From NCBI GenBank assembly GCA_003560595.1, contig PWKY01000033.1, forward strand, positions 1-64,000: a stretch of 64,000 nucleotides of DNA, read 5' to 3'. Within the stretch, counting starts at the first letter, position 1. Each line of letters opens with the position of its first letter. The stretch is from Thermoplasmata archaeon. GTDB taxonomy: Archaea; Thermoplasmatota; Thermoplasmata; Halarchaeoplasmatales; Halarchaeoplasmataceae. Of this stretch, positions 17,483 to 26,451 are shown one piece after another. The notes under the pieces are model-generated. The model did not search any database and was not told where the DNA came from. It saw only the letters and a list, made by a program, of their open reading frames with translations. The position numbers were made by a program, and so were the translations under genes.

Positions 17483-17569
17483 TATACAGGGGATACATCG
17501 GGCTAGTCGGTTAGAGTGCATCCCATCCCACCATCCTTCCAGTCTAGCCCCCTCCCCTTTCTTTTTTAC
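17483..17569 (+). ncRNA. Candidate small structured RNA with tRNA-like ends
   Basis: A TATA-like element, 'ATAAAATATATATC', lies at 17451-17464, about 25-30 nt before a G-rich start. The segment contains GGGCTAG at 17500-17506, which pairs perfectly with CTAGCCC at 17544-17550, enclosing a pyrimidine-rich loop. The 5' part, 'TCGGTTAGAGTGC', reads like a tRNA D-arm, but there is no anticodon arm or T-loop. A T-rich stretch at 17558-17569 could terminate it. A second possible stem, GGGAT at 17490 with ATCCC at 17520, would compete. It could instead be a decayed tRNA or only a 3'-UTR element. Confidence 0.35.
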
Positions 17570-18582
17570 AAAAATCTCAGATAGGAGATCACACCGATTA
17601 AAAAGAGTAATAGAGCTGCCCATATGATGATGGCTATTCGGGTCAATCTTTTCGCTTTATCCGCTTTCCACCAAAGATTAGGTGTGAAACCTTGGACCAA
17701 GAAAGTGAGTACCCCGGAGAGGTTTATGCAGATCAGATTTATCAAGAACAACAATAATGCATAGAAAGAGAGTGTGAAATAGCCGGCGCCTAACAAAAGA
17801 CCGGATGCGACGATCGTAGGAACTAGAGCTATGGCCACCATCACCCCGATCAATGCCGCAGGTATACTTCGAGTGTATGCCAAAGCTCCGGCGCTTCCGG
17901 CAGCCAAGGCTAAAGCCACATCACCGTAACCTACATTTGTTCTTGCCATCAATTCCAGTGAACCGGTTGGATTATCTGTGAATAGAAGTCCTATGATCAC
18001 AGCTATTAGAAAGGCCAGGAGGATACCTGCAAGGTTTGATCGCATCGCTTTCCTAGCTAGATCCGAATCAGCTAGTGTGGTGGCCAATGATAAACCAACG
18101 TTGGGTCCTAGGAGTGGTGCGATCACCATAGCTCCGATGATAACAGCCACATCGCTCCTGAGAACGCCTATAGCGGCAACTATGGCTGATAGGCCCATCA
18201 ACAGTATATACGAGCTTGACAGTTTTATCTGGTCAGAAGCCGCCGTATAAAGCTCTTCCCTACTGACTCCACGCGTCTCCTCCCCATCATCATCATCATC
18301 ATCTTTCTTTTCCTTTTCCTCTTGAATAGGTAGGGAGGCCTCTACATGGAACATCAAAAGCCTGAATCCTTCGATAGATCCATAATTATTCTCCAGTTGA
18401 TCGATTACGGTTTGGCTTTCCTCTGCATCAACTAGGATCTTGAACTGAACTTTTTCACCGGAGGCTTTTCCACACCAATAATCAAATACCTTATCGTCCC
18501 CTTCCAAGATCTCCTCCACATCGGCTTCGTATTTACCGGGTACCACCAGCTCTATCAGCCTTTGAGCCATCTTATCCTCCAA
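17566..18582 (-). CDS. DUF389 / TIGR00341 family membrane protein
   Basis: The 338-residue protein has a cytosolic N-terminal domain of about 120 residues ending in an acidic, D/E-rich linker, then roughly six hydrophobic segments. The membrane core has 'VIIGAMVIAPLLGPNVGLSLA', the DUF389 hallmark. The transport substrate of this family is not established. It is transcribed alone toward radA. Confidence 0.85.
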   Translation of the reverse strand: MEDKMAQRLIELVVPGKYEADVEEILEGDDKVFDYWCGKASGEKVQFKILVDAEESQTVIDQLENNYGSIEGFRLLMFHVEASLPIQEEKEKKDDDDDDGEETRGVSREELYTAASDQIKLSSSYILLMGLSAIVAAIGVLRSDVAVIIGAMVIAPLLGPNVGLSLATTLADSDLARKAMRSNLAGILLAFLIAVIIGLLFTDNPTGSLELMARTNVGYGDVALALAAGSAGALAYTRSIPAALIGVMVAIALVPTIVASGLLLGAGYFTLSFYALLLFLINLICINLSGVLTFLVQGFTPNLWWKADKAKRLTRIAIIIWAALLLFLIGVISYLRFL

Positions 18583-18657
18583 TCCAGTCGATAGTTACGG
18601 TACACATTATACACATGGTTGAGAATGGAAACGGACTATTTCATGTTTTTGGAGCAT

Positions 18658-20802
18658 TTATATATTGGCGGCTATCAACGCCTGACCGACACAGACACCC
18701 ATATCGCCGTTGGGGACCTTTCGGTGAACCAGTAAGTCGTAACCGAGTTCTTTCAATCTGTTTCTTACGTGGTCAACTACAGGGCGATTGTAAGAAACTC
18801 CCCCGGAGATCCCTATGGGGGCGGCGTACTCTTCCGCGGTACGAACGGCGGCTTCCGCCAGGGTGCATGCTACATGATACGTGTAAGAAGCGGCACGATG
18901 GGGGGCGGCTGATTCGTCCAGGAGCATCTTCAAGAAAGCCTCTAGAGTGTAGATCGTATCCCCTTCGAGATAAACGGGATATTCCCTGTTGATATCTCCC
19001 TCTAACTGAAGTTTTTCAAGCTTCATCGCAGGTTCCCCCTCATAGTTCCTTTGGGTGCATACACCCAGAGCGGCTGAAACCGCATCCAGTAACCTACCAA
19101 AGCTGGTTGTTTTAACACTCTTATCCATCAGGTTATCCAATATACTGGCGGTTTTGTCGTCGAAATATGGGCTGTCGTGACCGAGTTTTCTATGGATGGC
19201 GTGGGCTAACCTTTTAGGATATTTTACAGCCTGCTCTCCACCCAGTAGAGGGAACGGTTCCAGATGTGCAGTTCTTACGTATTCCTCAGCGGTACAGTAT
19301 AATACCTCACCGCCCCAGCTTCCTCCGTCCTCTCCATACCCAGTTCCATCCACCGCGATGCACACTATATGCTCCAGATCGTGCTCTAACAAAAGGGAGG
19401 CTCCGTGGGCCCAATGGTGCTGTACTTCGACAACTGGCAGATCTTTCTTTTCTGCGTATTTCAAACCGAGCTTTCTGCTGGTATAGGCGGGATGCAGGTC
19501 CACGGCCACAGCTTCTAGCTCATTGATACCCAGCATGGACTCCAGGTGATCAACCGTGTTCTGGTAGAACACCTTTGCATCGTAAGAACCCAGGTCTCCC
19601 AAGTACTGACTTGGGTATAGATGAGCGTTCGTTGAAAAGGCCAGGCAGCCGCTTTGGTCCGCCCCGGCGGCGAAAACGGTGGAGTCGTAGAAAGGTAACG
19701 TTTCAGGCACGTAACCTCTTGATCTCCTTATGGGACAGATCTTGTCACCGTGAACTCTGATGAGGGAATCGTCTATACGGTTTGCTATCTTCCTATCGTG
19801 CAGAAGATAGCAGTCTAGATCGAGTGAAAATGCATCTCTATCCTTTATTATCATGGGCTCGCCGGGTAGGTTGGCACTGGTCATCACCAGTGCATCCACG
19901 GATATCCCGTCGAACAATATATGATGTAGGGGTGTGTAGGGAAGCATTATACCCACGGTGGGTAACCCAGGTGCCACTTCTTCTAGAGGCTCTTTTTTCT
20001 CGTAGATCATTATCGGACGCCTCGGACCGGTGAATACGTCCTCCCTGGTCACATGGGCGTACTTCCTTGCAGTTTCTAGATCTTCAACCATTATAGCGAA
20101 GGGTTTCTGTGCACGGCCGTACCTTCTGCGGAGTTCGGGTATCTTATCTAGTGTGCTGACTATGTGCATACCGCCCCAGCTCTTTGCGACGCCCACCGAG
20201 CCTTCCTCTATCATAGATATGAATTCCCCAACCCCGCCTATCTTCTTCTTGTTATCATCGTAAAGAGTGTACTTCGGACCGCAGTCCGGGCAGGAAAGTG
20301 TTTGGGCGTGAAAGCGCCGGTCCATGGGTTCGCCGTACTCCTCCCTGCACGAGGTGCACATCTCGAAGGGCGCCATAGTGGTTTTCTCCCGGTCGTAGGG
20401 TAATCCTTGGATAGCCGAGTAGCGGGCTCCGCAATCCGTGCAGTTGATAAATGGATAGTTAAAACGTCTGTCGTCGGGATCCTTGAGCTCGGATATACAA
20501 AAGCGGCATGTGGCCGTGTCCACTGGGATCGAAGACGATCGACTACCATCTGTGCTGGGAATTATGGTGAAATCATCGTACTTTCCACCGCTCTCAAATA
20601 CCTCCACTGAGGTGAGTTCGGCTAAAGGAGGCAGCCGCCTTTCGAGCTCATCCATGAACTCGTCCACATCCCCGTCGATGACGACCTCCACCTCACTCCC
20701 CATGTTCTTTACATAGCCCTTCATACCTAGGCTCTTAGCCACTCGATACACGGTGGGACGGAAGCCGACTCCCTGCACTATACCTTTCAGTACGATACGC
20801 AT
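18658..20802 (-). CDS. hypF: Carbamoyltransferase HypF (hydrogenase maturation)
   Basis: HypF makes the carbamoyl group that HypE turns into the cyanide ligands of [NiFe]-hydrogenase. All parts are visible: an acylphosphatase domain, 'IVQGVGFRPTVYRVA', at the N terminus; two zinc fingers with CRFC/CTDCG and CTSC/CPDCG; a YrdC-like domain from about residue 190; and a Kae1-like carbamoyltransferase domain with 'HHWAHGASL'. The length of 714 is slightly shorter than the usual 750. No other hyp or hydrogenase gene is in the window. Confidence 0.93.
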   Translation of the reverse strand: MRIVLKGIVQGVGFRPTVYRVAKSLGMKGYVKNMGSEVEVVIDGDVDEFMDELERRLPPLAELTSVEVFESGGKYDDFTIIPSTDGSRSSSIPVDTATCRFCISELKDPDDRRFNYPFINCTDCGARYSAIQGLPYDREKTTMAPFEMCTSCREEYGEPMDRRFHAQTLSCPDCGPKYTLYDDNKKKIGGVGEFISMIEEGSVGVAKSWGGMHIVSTLDKIPELRRRYGRAQKPFAIMVEDLETARKYAHVTREDVFTGPRRPIMIYEKKEPLEEVAPGLPTVGIMLPYTPLHHILFDGISVDALVMTSANLPGEPMIIKDRDAFSLDLDCYLLHDRKIANRIDDSLIRVHGDKICPIRRSRGYVPETLPFYDSTVFAAGADQSGCLAFSTNAHLYPSQYLGDLGSYDAKVFYQNTVDHLESMLGINELEAVAVDLHPAYTSRKLGLKYAEKKDLPVVEVQHHWAHGASLLLEHDLEHIVCIAVDGTGYGEDGGSWGGEVLYCTAEEYVRTAHLEPFPLLGGEQAVKYPKRLAHAIHRKLGHDSPYFDDKTASILDNLMDKSVKTTSFGRLLDAVSAALGVCTQRNYEGEPAMKLEKLQLEGDINREYPVYLEGDTIYTLEAFLKMLLDESAAPHRAASYTYHVACTLAEAAVRTAEEYAAPIGISGGVSYNRPVVDHVRNRLKELGYDLLVHRKVPNGDMGVCVGQALIAANI

Positions 20803-20839
20803 GGTATTCGGAGAGAGAAGGATGTTTATTAGAATTGTG

Positions 20840-21232
20840 TCACATCAGATTGATCATATATGGTTTAAGGAAACGAACGAATAACGTCAATATGCTGGAA
20901 AGTAGAAGCAGCGTGACGAAGGCCACATAATCCGGTGTAAATAACAGAGCTATCACGGTACCTCCGGCGGGTGGATGCTCGATGGCTAGAACCACCATGG
21001 CAAAGATTGAGAGTCCCACCGCGAGGCTAAGCATCACGGAATTGGGTGCGAACCCGCTGTTGAACATGGAGAAAGCTATGCCGATCAAACCACACACAAA
21101 ATTGCCGCTAATAAGACAGCGTCGTCGATAAACGGTACAATTAGGTATAAAAATAAAGCAGCAAGAGCGCTTGGAGAAATAGTACTTTAAAGTTTTCTTT
21201 TCGAATATATGTACCATGTGCATCTCGGACAG
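20840..21232 (-). pseudogene. HPP-family membrane protein, decayed copy A
   Basis: A 127-codon frame is open from the ATG at 21223, and its C-terminal 80 residues are a normal HPP family core with the 'EHPPAGG' signature and three hydrophobic segments. The N-terminal part is broken. The first membrane helix, reading 'LFLYLIVPFI', is in another frame, and about 75 nt that should encode the 'PRN' motif region are missing compared with copy B at 24184-24491. HPP proteins are four-helix membrane proteins implicated in anion (nitrite) transport in plastids. The copy is probably non-functional, unless a truncated form is used. Confidence 0.65.
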
Positions 21233-21308
21233 TGTATTTATAAACCATTTAATGTAAAGCTAAGTCGCAGAAAAAATATATATACAATTACACCCTAAAA
21301 CCTCCGGA

Positions 21309-23231
21309 ATGACGCCCCCTTCAGAAGAGCCAAATCTAAAAATGATATCTTGCCCTAACTTAGATTGTAAGGACTTTAGAAAGAGCGGGATGGGAAACAT
21401 ATCATTTGTCAGCGAGAAAGAAACGACAGGGGGGATTACACGGGAGTTCAAATGTCATACCTGCGGCGAGACTTTTGATAAGTGTATCGATTTAGAGAGA
21501 GATTTTAAAGGCAAAATGAAAGTAGTTCTCGAATCGTTTAAATCTCCAGATTTAGCAAGATTATCCATATTAGGAGTTCTAATAGGCCTTATTGGAGGAT
21601 TAGGGGCGTTTCTCTTCCACTATCTCATTTTAGCATTCAAATACATTTTCTTTGGCGCTACAGATACAGGTACATTTTTAGATACCGTTCTCGCTCTTCC
21701 GTGGTATCAACGTCTTTTGATACCTGCTTTGGGTGGATTGATTATAGGACCGATAATAACTTATTTTGTAAGAGAAGCACGAGGACACGGAGTACCCGAG
21801 GTCATGGAAGGTGTCGCATTAAGAGGAGGTAAGATAAGGGCAAGGGTGGCTCCGTTGAAAGCTTTGATGTCCGCAATATGTATAGGTTCAGGTGGTTCGG
21901 CTGGTCGTGAAGGGCCTATCGTACAGATCGGTGCATCCTTCGGTTCATCTTTGGGTCAGTTTCTGGATCTGGAGCCAGATCGTATAAAAACTTTACTTGC
22001 TGCTGGAGCTGCAGCTGGGATAGCCGGTACTTTTAACGCACCCCTAGCAGGGGTAGTATTCAGCATGGAAGTTATTCTCAGAGACATTAAAAAAGAAAGC
22101 TTTGCACCAATAGTTATCGCCGCAGTTGTAGGTACTAGCTTTGCTAATCTTCTATTTGGAGGAAGAGGTCCCATATTTTATATACCATCAATTAATATAG
22201 GGCCATGGGATGTTTTATTTTTGATCGGTATTGGCTTCGCTGCCGCTGGAGTAGGGTTGTTGTTTTCAAATTCACTATATAAGGTTGAGCATTTATTCGA
22301 AAAGATCCCTTTTCCAGAAGCTATACGGCCCGCTCTCGGTGGTTTGATGCTCGGTGCTCTTGCCTTATCCATACCTCAGGTCCAAGCCACAGGTTATCCC
22401 GTTATGACCGCTGCGCTTTGGAATGAGCTTCCTTTTTATCTGGTTTTGATATTGATGTTCGGTAAGATCTTATCTACCTGCCTCTCGTTGGGTAGCGGCG
22501 GGTCAGGAGGTATATTTGCACCTTCATTGTTTATTGGGTCCATGATGGGCAGTACGTATGGAAAGGTAGTCGACTTTATCGCACCTAATCTAACGGCTGG
22601 ACCGAGTACTTATGCAGTTGTAGGGATGGCGGCTGTGTTTGCCGCCGCAAGTCATGCACCACTTACCGCTATCGTGATCTTATTCGAGATGACAGGAGAT
22701 CCGGGTGTGATAATCCTACTTATGTTCCCATGTATAATCTGTACAGTAATAGCCTCACATGTACAGCACAGAAATATCTATACCACGAAACTGTTGAACA
22801 GAGGTATAGATATAGAAGCCGCTGAAGAAAAGCAAAAATTAAGAAGCATACCTGTGAAAAATGTAATGGATACCGACCTAATGAGATTGGTTATCTATAA
22901 AAAAGACACTTTTAAACACGCAAATAAGAAGTTCACTAAAACACATCATACACAATTGCCAGTTTTGGATAACGATACCGGTGAGTTTATGGGCATGATA
23001 AATTACTTCGATGTGTTAAATCGAAGAGAAGAACTCGATAGATTGGTTGACTTCATTTCACCCCCTATGGCTACGGTGACCGAAGATGATGATCTTTATC
23101 ATGCCTTTGAGTTACTCGGTAACATCGAAGTTGAGTTTATTCCTGTTGTTGATAAAGAAAACCCCGATAAATTGGTAGGCGGCATAAGTCGTAGAGATAT
23201 ACTAGAAGAATATTACTGGATAACTGAGTGA
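21309..23231 (+). CDS. ClC-family chloride channel/antiporter with N-terminal zinc ribbon and CBS pair
   Basis: The 640-residue protein has an N-terminal cytosolic ribbon with CPNLDC near residue 15 and CHTC/C near 51-60, absent from ordinary ClC proteins. The ClC core follows from about 75, with 'GHGVPE', 'GSGGSAGREGPIVQIG' carrying the gating Glu, and 'GSGGSGGIFAPSLFIG'. The C-terminal 130 residues form two CBS domains, which often bind adenine nucleotides. The promoter 'AAAAAATATATATAC' is about 25-35 nt upstream. The gene is followed 82 nt later by a Usp gene, with HPP remnants on both sides of the pair. Confidence 0.92.
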   Translation: MTPPSEEPNLKMISCPNLDCKDFRKSGMGNISFVSEKETTGGITREFKCHTCGETFDKCIDLERDFKGKMKVVLESFKSPDLARLSILGVLIGLIGGLGAFLFHYLILAFKYIFFGATDTGTFLDTVLALPWYQRLLIPALGGLIIGPIITYFVREARGHGVPEVMEGVALRGGKIRARVAPLKALMSAICIGSGGSAGREGPIVQIGASFGSSLGQFLDLEPDRIKTLLAAGAAAGIAGTFNAPLAGVVFSMEVILRDIKKESFAPIVIAAVVGTSFANLLFGGRGPIFYIPSINIGPWDVLFLIGIGFAAAGVGLLFSNSLYKVEHLFEKIPFPEAIRPALGGLMLGALALSIPQVQATGYPVMTAALWNELPFYLVLILMFGKILSTCLSLGSGGSGGIFAPSLFIGSMMGSTYGKVVDFIAPNLTAGPSTYAVVGMAAVFAAASHAPLTAIVILFEMTGDPGVIILLMFPCIICTVIASHVQHRNIYTTKLLNRGIDIEAAEEKQKLRSIPVKNVMDTDLMRLVIYKKDTFKHANKKFTKTHHTQLPVLDNDTGEFMGMINYFDVLNRREELDRLVDFISPPMATVTEDDDLYHAFELLGNIEVEFIPVVDKENPDKLVGGISRRDILEEYYWITE

Positions 23232-23313
23232 GTTAAATATGAGATTGATTTCAAATTCGATGGGAAATGGATTTATACGTTATTCGAGCTTGAGTTCAAA
23301 GAGATGATAGAAT

Positions 23314-24177
23314 ATGTTTGAAAGAGCTTTGGTAGCCATGGACATGTCTCCAGCTACCGATAAGATGACAAGCTGTATAGCCGAGTTTCAAGAGATCGGT
23401 AGAGAGGAGATCATACTCTGCAACGTCATAAATATAGATCCATCAGGTTCATATTCCGGCGAGTTGAAAAGAAAACACTTGATAGAGAAGCAAAAGGTAG
23501 CTTCAAAACTGACCAACAAACAAAAGGAATTACAAAGATGGAGTAACTCGGTTATCTACGAAGTAACTATAGGTGTACCTCATAGAGAAATCGCAAAGAT
23601 AGCAAAGAGAAAGAATGTGGATCTTATCGTTATCGGTTCCAGAGGTAAAAGTAAAATCAAAGGCATCTTCCTGGGAAGCACGGTTACCGAATTGATACGT
23701 ATAACAGACATACCAACACTTATAGAAAAGATCGAGATCAAAGATACGATGGATAGAGATAGTTATATGCTGGCTTGTGATCGTAAATTCAAGTCGATAT
23801 TGTTGGCTACAGACTTTTCGATGAACGCAAAACAAGCTGAAAAAATGGCTATGAAGTTGGCGGAGGAAGCGGAGAAAATGATCTTGGTTTCCGTATCTGA
23901 AAAAGATGATCCAACCACATCTGCCGAGAATAAAAAAAGGCTAGAATCCATGAAAGATAAGTTCCAAAACGTATGCGGTAACGTAACCGTCAGAGTGGCG
24001 GAAGGAACCGCATCACAAAAAATCAATAAAATTGCCAACGAAGAAGGAGCCACATTGGTTGTTCTTGGGAAGAAGGGAAGGGGTGGTATCAAACAGATAT
24101 TATTAGGTAGTACTGCGGAAAATGTAGCAAGACGGTCTAAAAAGCCTATCTTATTGGTACCTCCGACAGAAGGATAA
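23314..24177 (+). CDS. Tandem universal stress protein
   Basis: Two Usp domains lie in 287 residues. Each ends with the ATP-binding motif Gx2GxnGS: 'GSRGKSKIKGIFLGS' near 107 and 'GKKGRGGIKQILLGS' near 249, so both may bind ATP. Such proteins are cytosolic and often regulate a neighbouring transporter, which fits the ClC gene upstream. The last codons abut a degenerate HPP copy. It is an isolated start with 'GAGATGATAGAAT' before the ATG. Confidence 0.9.
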   Translation: MFERALVAMDMSPATDKMTSCIAEFQEIGREEIILCNVINIDPSGSYSGELKRKHLIEKQKVASKLTNKQKELQRWSNSVIYEVTIGVPHREIAKIAKRKNVDLIVIGSRGKSKIKGIFLGSTVTELIRITDIPTLIEKIEIKDTMDRDSYMLACDRKFKSILLATDFSMNAKQAEKMAMKLAEEAEKMILVSVSEKDDPTTSAENKKRLESMKDKFQNVCGNVTVRVAEGTASQKINKIANEEGATLVVLGKKGRGGIKQILLGSTAENVARRSKKPILLVPPTEG

Positions 24178-24183
24178 CAGATA

Positions 24184-24491
24184 GCAAAGATGTAGTACCG
24201 CGAGGCTAAGCATCACTGAATTTGGTGCGTACCCGCTGTTGAACATCGAGAAAGCAATGCAGATCAAGCCACATACAAAATTACTGCCCAAAACATTCCT
24301 AGGGCGAGAAGTGGTAGTGTTTTAGGCATGGCGAATAAACCAATGTGTTGGATCTTATAATATGCTAATTAAACAGCGTTTTCGATAAACGGTACACTCA
24401 GGCACAGAAATAAAACTTAGGTGCAATAGTGCTTTAGGGTTTTTTTATCTAGCTTCTTATCGAATATCTGTACCATGTGCATCTCGGACAG
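24184..24491 (-). pseudogene. HPP-family membrane protein, decayed copy B
   Basis: This stretch repeats 21000-21232 in the same orientation, including the sequence before and after the start codon. On the minus strand it begins at an ATG near 24483, keeps the first helix, 'LFLCLSVPFIENAV', and then, after a frameshift, 'PRNVLGSNFVCGLI', which copy A lacks. It stops where the Usp gene ends, so the C-terminal half is gone. Several frameshifts and in-frame stops make it a pseudogene. It retains about 75 nt that copy A lost. Confidence 0.7.
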
Positions 24492-24569
24492 CAGAGTTAC
24501 ATAATAAAATTTTTTGTGAACCAACAAAGGAGGTAAAAGATTTATATTATAGTTATTGATGGGTTCATC

Positions 24570-25478
24570 ATGTCTTTCATAGACGAGGTCGAAAAGTTAA
24601 AGAAGGAAAATGATATCCTCCTCGTTGCTCATAATTATCAACTCGGAGTTATCCAGGATGCCGCCGATTACACCGGTGATTCGTTTGGATTGGCACGTAT
24701 AGTTACCGAGGAAGAGGCGGAGAACGTGGTTTTCTGTGGCGTTGATTTTATGGCTGAATCCGCAGTCGTACTCAATCCCGATAAAAATATCATCCATCCC
24801 GAGCCGAAGGCTCAGTGTCCTATGGCGGCCATGGTGGATATAGGTAGATTGAGGCAGTACAAAAAAGATAACCCCGGTGCTGCGGTGGTTTCCTACGTTA
24901 ACACCAACGTCGAAACTAAGGTGGAATCCGATATCTGCTGTACGTCGTCCAACGCCGTAAAAGTGGTTGAGAGTTTAGAGCAGAATAAGATACTATTTTT
25001 ACCGGATAAGAACCTGGGCAGCTACATAAAACGCTTCGTTAAGGACAAGACCATCGATCTTTGGGAAGGCTACTGCGGTACTCACGATAAGATATCTGTG
25101 AAGGATATAGAGGTATCTTTGAAAAAATACCCTCGAGCGGAAGTTATGGTTCATCCCGAATGCCAACCCGAGGTAGTAGATATCGCCGATTTCGTCGGTT
25201 CAACCGCCGGCATTTTAAAACGAGCCGGGAAATCGAGTGCAAAAGAGTTCATCGTGGGAACGGAGGTGGAGATGGGACACAGGCTGAGAAAGGAGAACCC
25301 CGATAAAACATTCGTATTTCCAGGTGATCCACTCTGCCAGAACATGAAAAGGATCACACCCGAGAAGGTTATCAGAGCCATGGAAACGCTGGAGCCCGTG
25401 GTTGTCATAGAGGAACAGCTCATCAAAAGAGCGAAGAAACCTCTGGAGCGTATGATGGAAGTGGGTAGAGGAAATTGA
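24570..25478 (+). CDS. nadA: Quinolinate synthase
   Basis: NadA condenses iminoaspartate with dihydroxyacetone phosphate to quinolinate in NAD synthesis. It is a [4Fe-4S] enzyme, and the cluster cysteines are in 'VFCGVDFMAE', 'CCTSSNAV' and 'GDPLCQNM'. The triplicate fold and 302-residue length are normal. A leaderless promoter, 'GATTTATATTATAG', lies 20-30 nt upstream. L-aspartate oxidase or dehydrogenase and NadC are not adjacent. The next gene overlaps its stop. Confidence 0.95.
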   Translation: MSFIDEVEKLKKENDILLVAHNYQLGVIQDAADYTGDSFGLARIVTEEEAENVVFCGVDFMAESAVVLNPDKNIIHPEPKAQCPMAAMVDIGRLRQYKKDNPGAAVVSYVNTNVETKVESDICCTSSNAVKVVESLEQNKILFLPDKNLGSYIKRFVKDKTIDLWEGYCGTHDKISVKDIEVSLKKYPRAEVMVHPECQPEVVDIADFVGSTAGILKRAGKSSAKEFIVGTEVEMGHRLRKENPDKTFVFPGDPLCQNMKRITPEKVIRAMETLEPVVVIEEQLIKRAKKPLERMMEVGRGN

Positions 25479-26299
25479 AGATCGAAGCGGTAGTTACAGA
25501 TCTAGACGGAACCATCGCCGACGATGGTCGTGTAGATGATAAAAACCGAGCAGTCCTAGATAGATTATTTGACCGGGGTATCCCCGTGATAGTTTCAACC
25601 ACTAGGATGAGATATTCCGCTTCACATATCATGAACGGAACCAAGGTTTTCCGACACCCTGCGATATGCTTGAACGGAGGGATGATCATAGGCGAGGATT
25701 GGGATAAACCCTGTGATGTGTGGTTCCAAAAAAGTCTGGATATGGAGATCGCAAGGGCTATAACTGAATTCACCGACGATAAAGGATACGAATTGACCAC
25801 TATCTATGATGAAAAGAAATACTGGCGCCAAAGTAGAGCCGATAGGCTTGGAAAACACTTCGAGAATCCTACCGCGGTGTTAGTAAAGAACAATTCAGAT
25901 GCTCTGGAGGCGGGAGAACCCGCCAGTTTTATGATACATCGTGACGGCAACGGGTTGCAGGCTTTACTCGAGATAGAGGAGTTCGTCCACGATAATTTCT
26001 CATCACGTGTAACATTACACAGGCATCACAGGGATGAGAAGTTCCTAGCGCTGACCGTTTACCCATCCGGTATAAACAAGGGTTCCGCCCTTGAGATGCT
26101 CTCTAAAAGGGCTGACATAGACTTGGATCAGGTATTGGCCATCGGCGACGATCACGTGGATGTGCCCATGTTCGAGATAGTGGGAAAGGGCGTCGCCATG
26201 AAGAACTCGCCTGAAGAGGTTAAAGCGAAGGCTCACGATATAGCACCGACATGTACCGAGAGCGGTTTCGCTTGGTGCATGGAGAAGTACGTGCTTTGA
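25475..26299 (+). CDS. HAD superfamily (Cof/phosphoglycolate-type) phosphatase
   Basis: The 274-residue protein has the HAD nucleophile motif 'VTDLDGTIADDG' at the N terminus, motif II 'VSTTRM' and the C-terminal 'AIGDDHVDVPMFEIVG' with the metal-binding Asp residues. A cap domain lies between, as in HAD-IIB sugar phosphatases. The substrate is unknown. The start is a TTG overlapping the nadA TGA, with GGTAGAGGAA upstream, so it is translationally coupled to nadA. That suggests, without proving, a role near NAD metabolism. Confidence 0.85.
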   Translation: MKIEAVVTDLDGTIADDGRVDDKNRAVLDRLFDRGIPVIVSTTRMRYSASHIMNGTKVFRHPAICLNGGMIIGEDWDKPCDVWFQKSLDMEIARAITEFTDDKGYELTTIYDEKKYWRQSRADRLGKHFENPTAVLVKNNSDALEAGEPASFMIHRDGNGLQALLEIEEFVHDNFSSRVTLHRHHRDEKFLALTVYPSGINKGSALEMLSKRADIDLDQVLAIGDDHVDVPMFEIVGKGVAMKNSPEEVKAKAHDIAPTCTESGFAWCMEKYVL

Positions 26300-26451
26300 A
26301 TACTATGATTGAAAATCGGTTCGTTATCGGTAAGATCACGTAACCTATGCAGAGTTTCAAACAAGAAAATCCAGAGGGTCATGTAAGATCGACGAACAAA
26401 ACCACAATTTTTAACCGTACTAGGAAGGTTTCTGTGTAGAATGGATACGAC

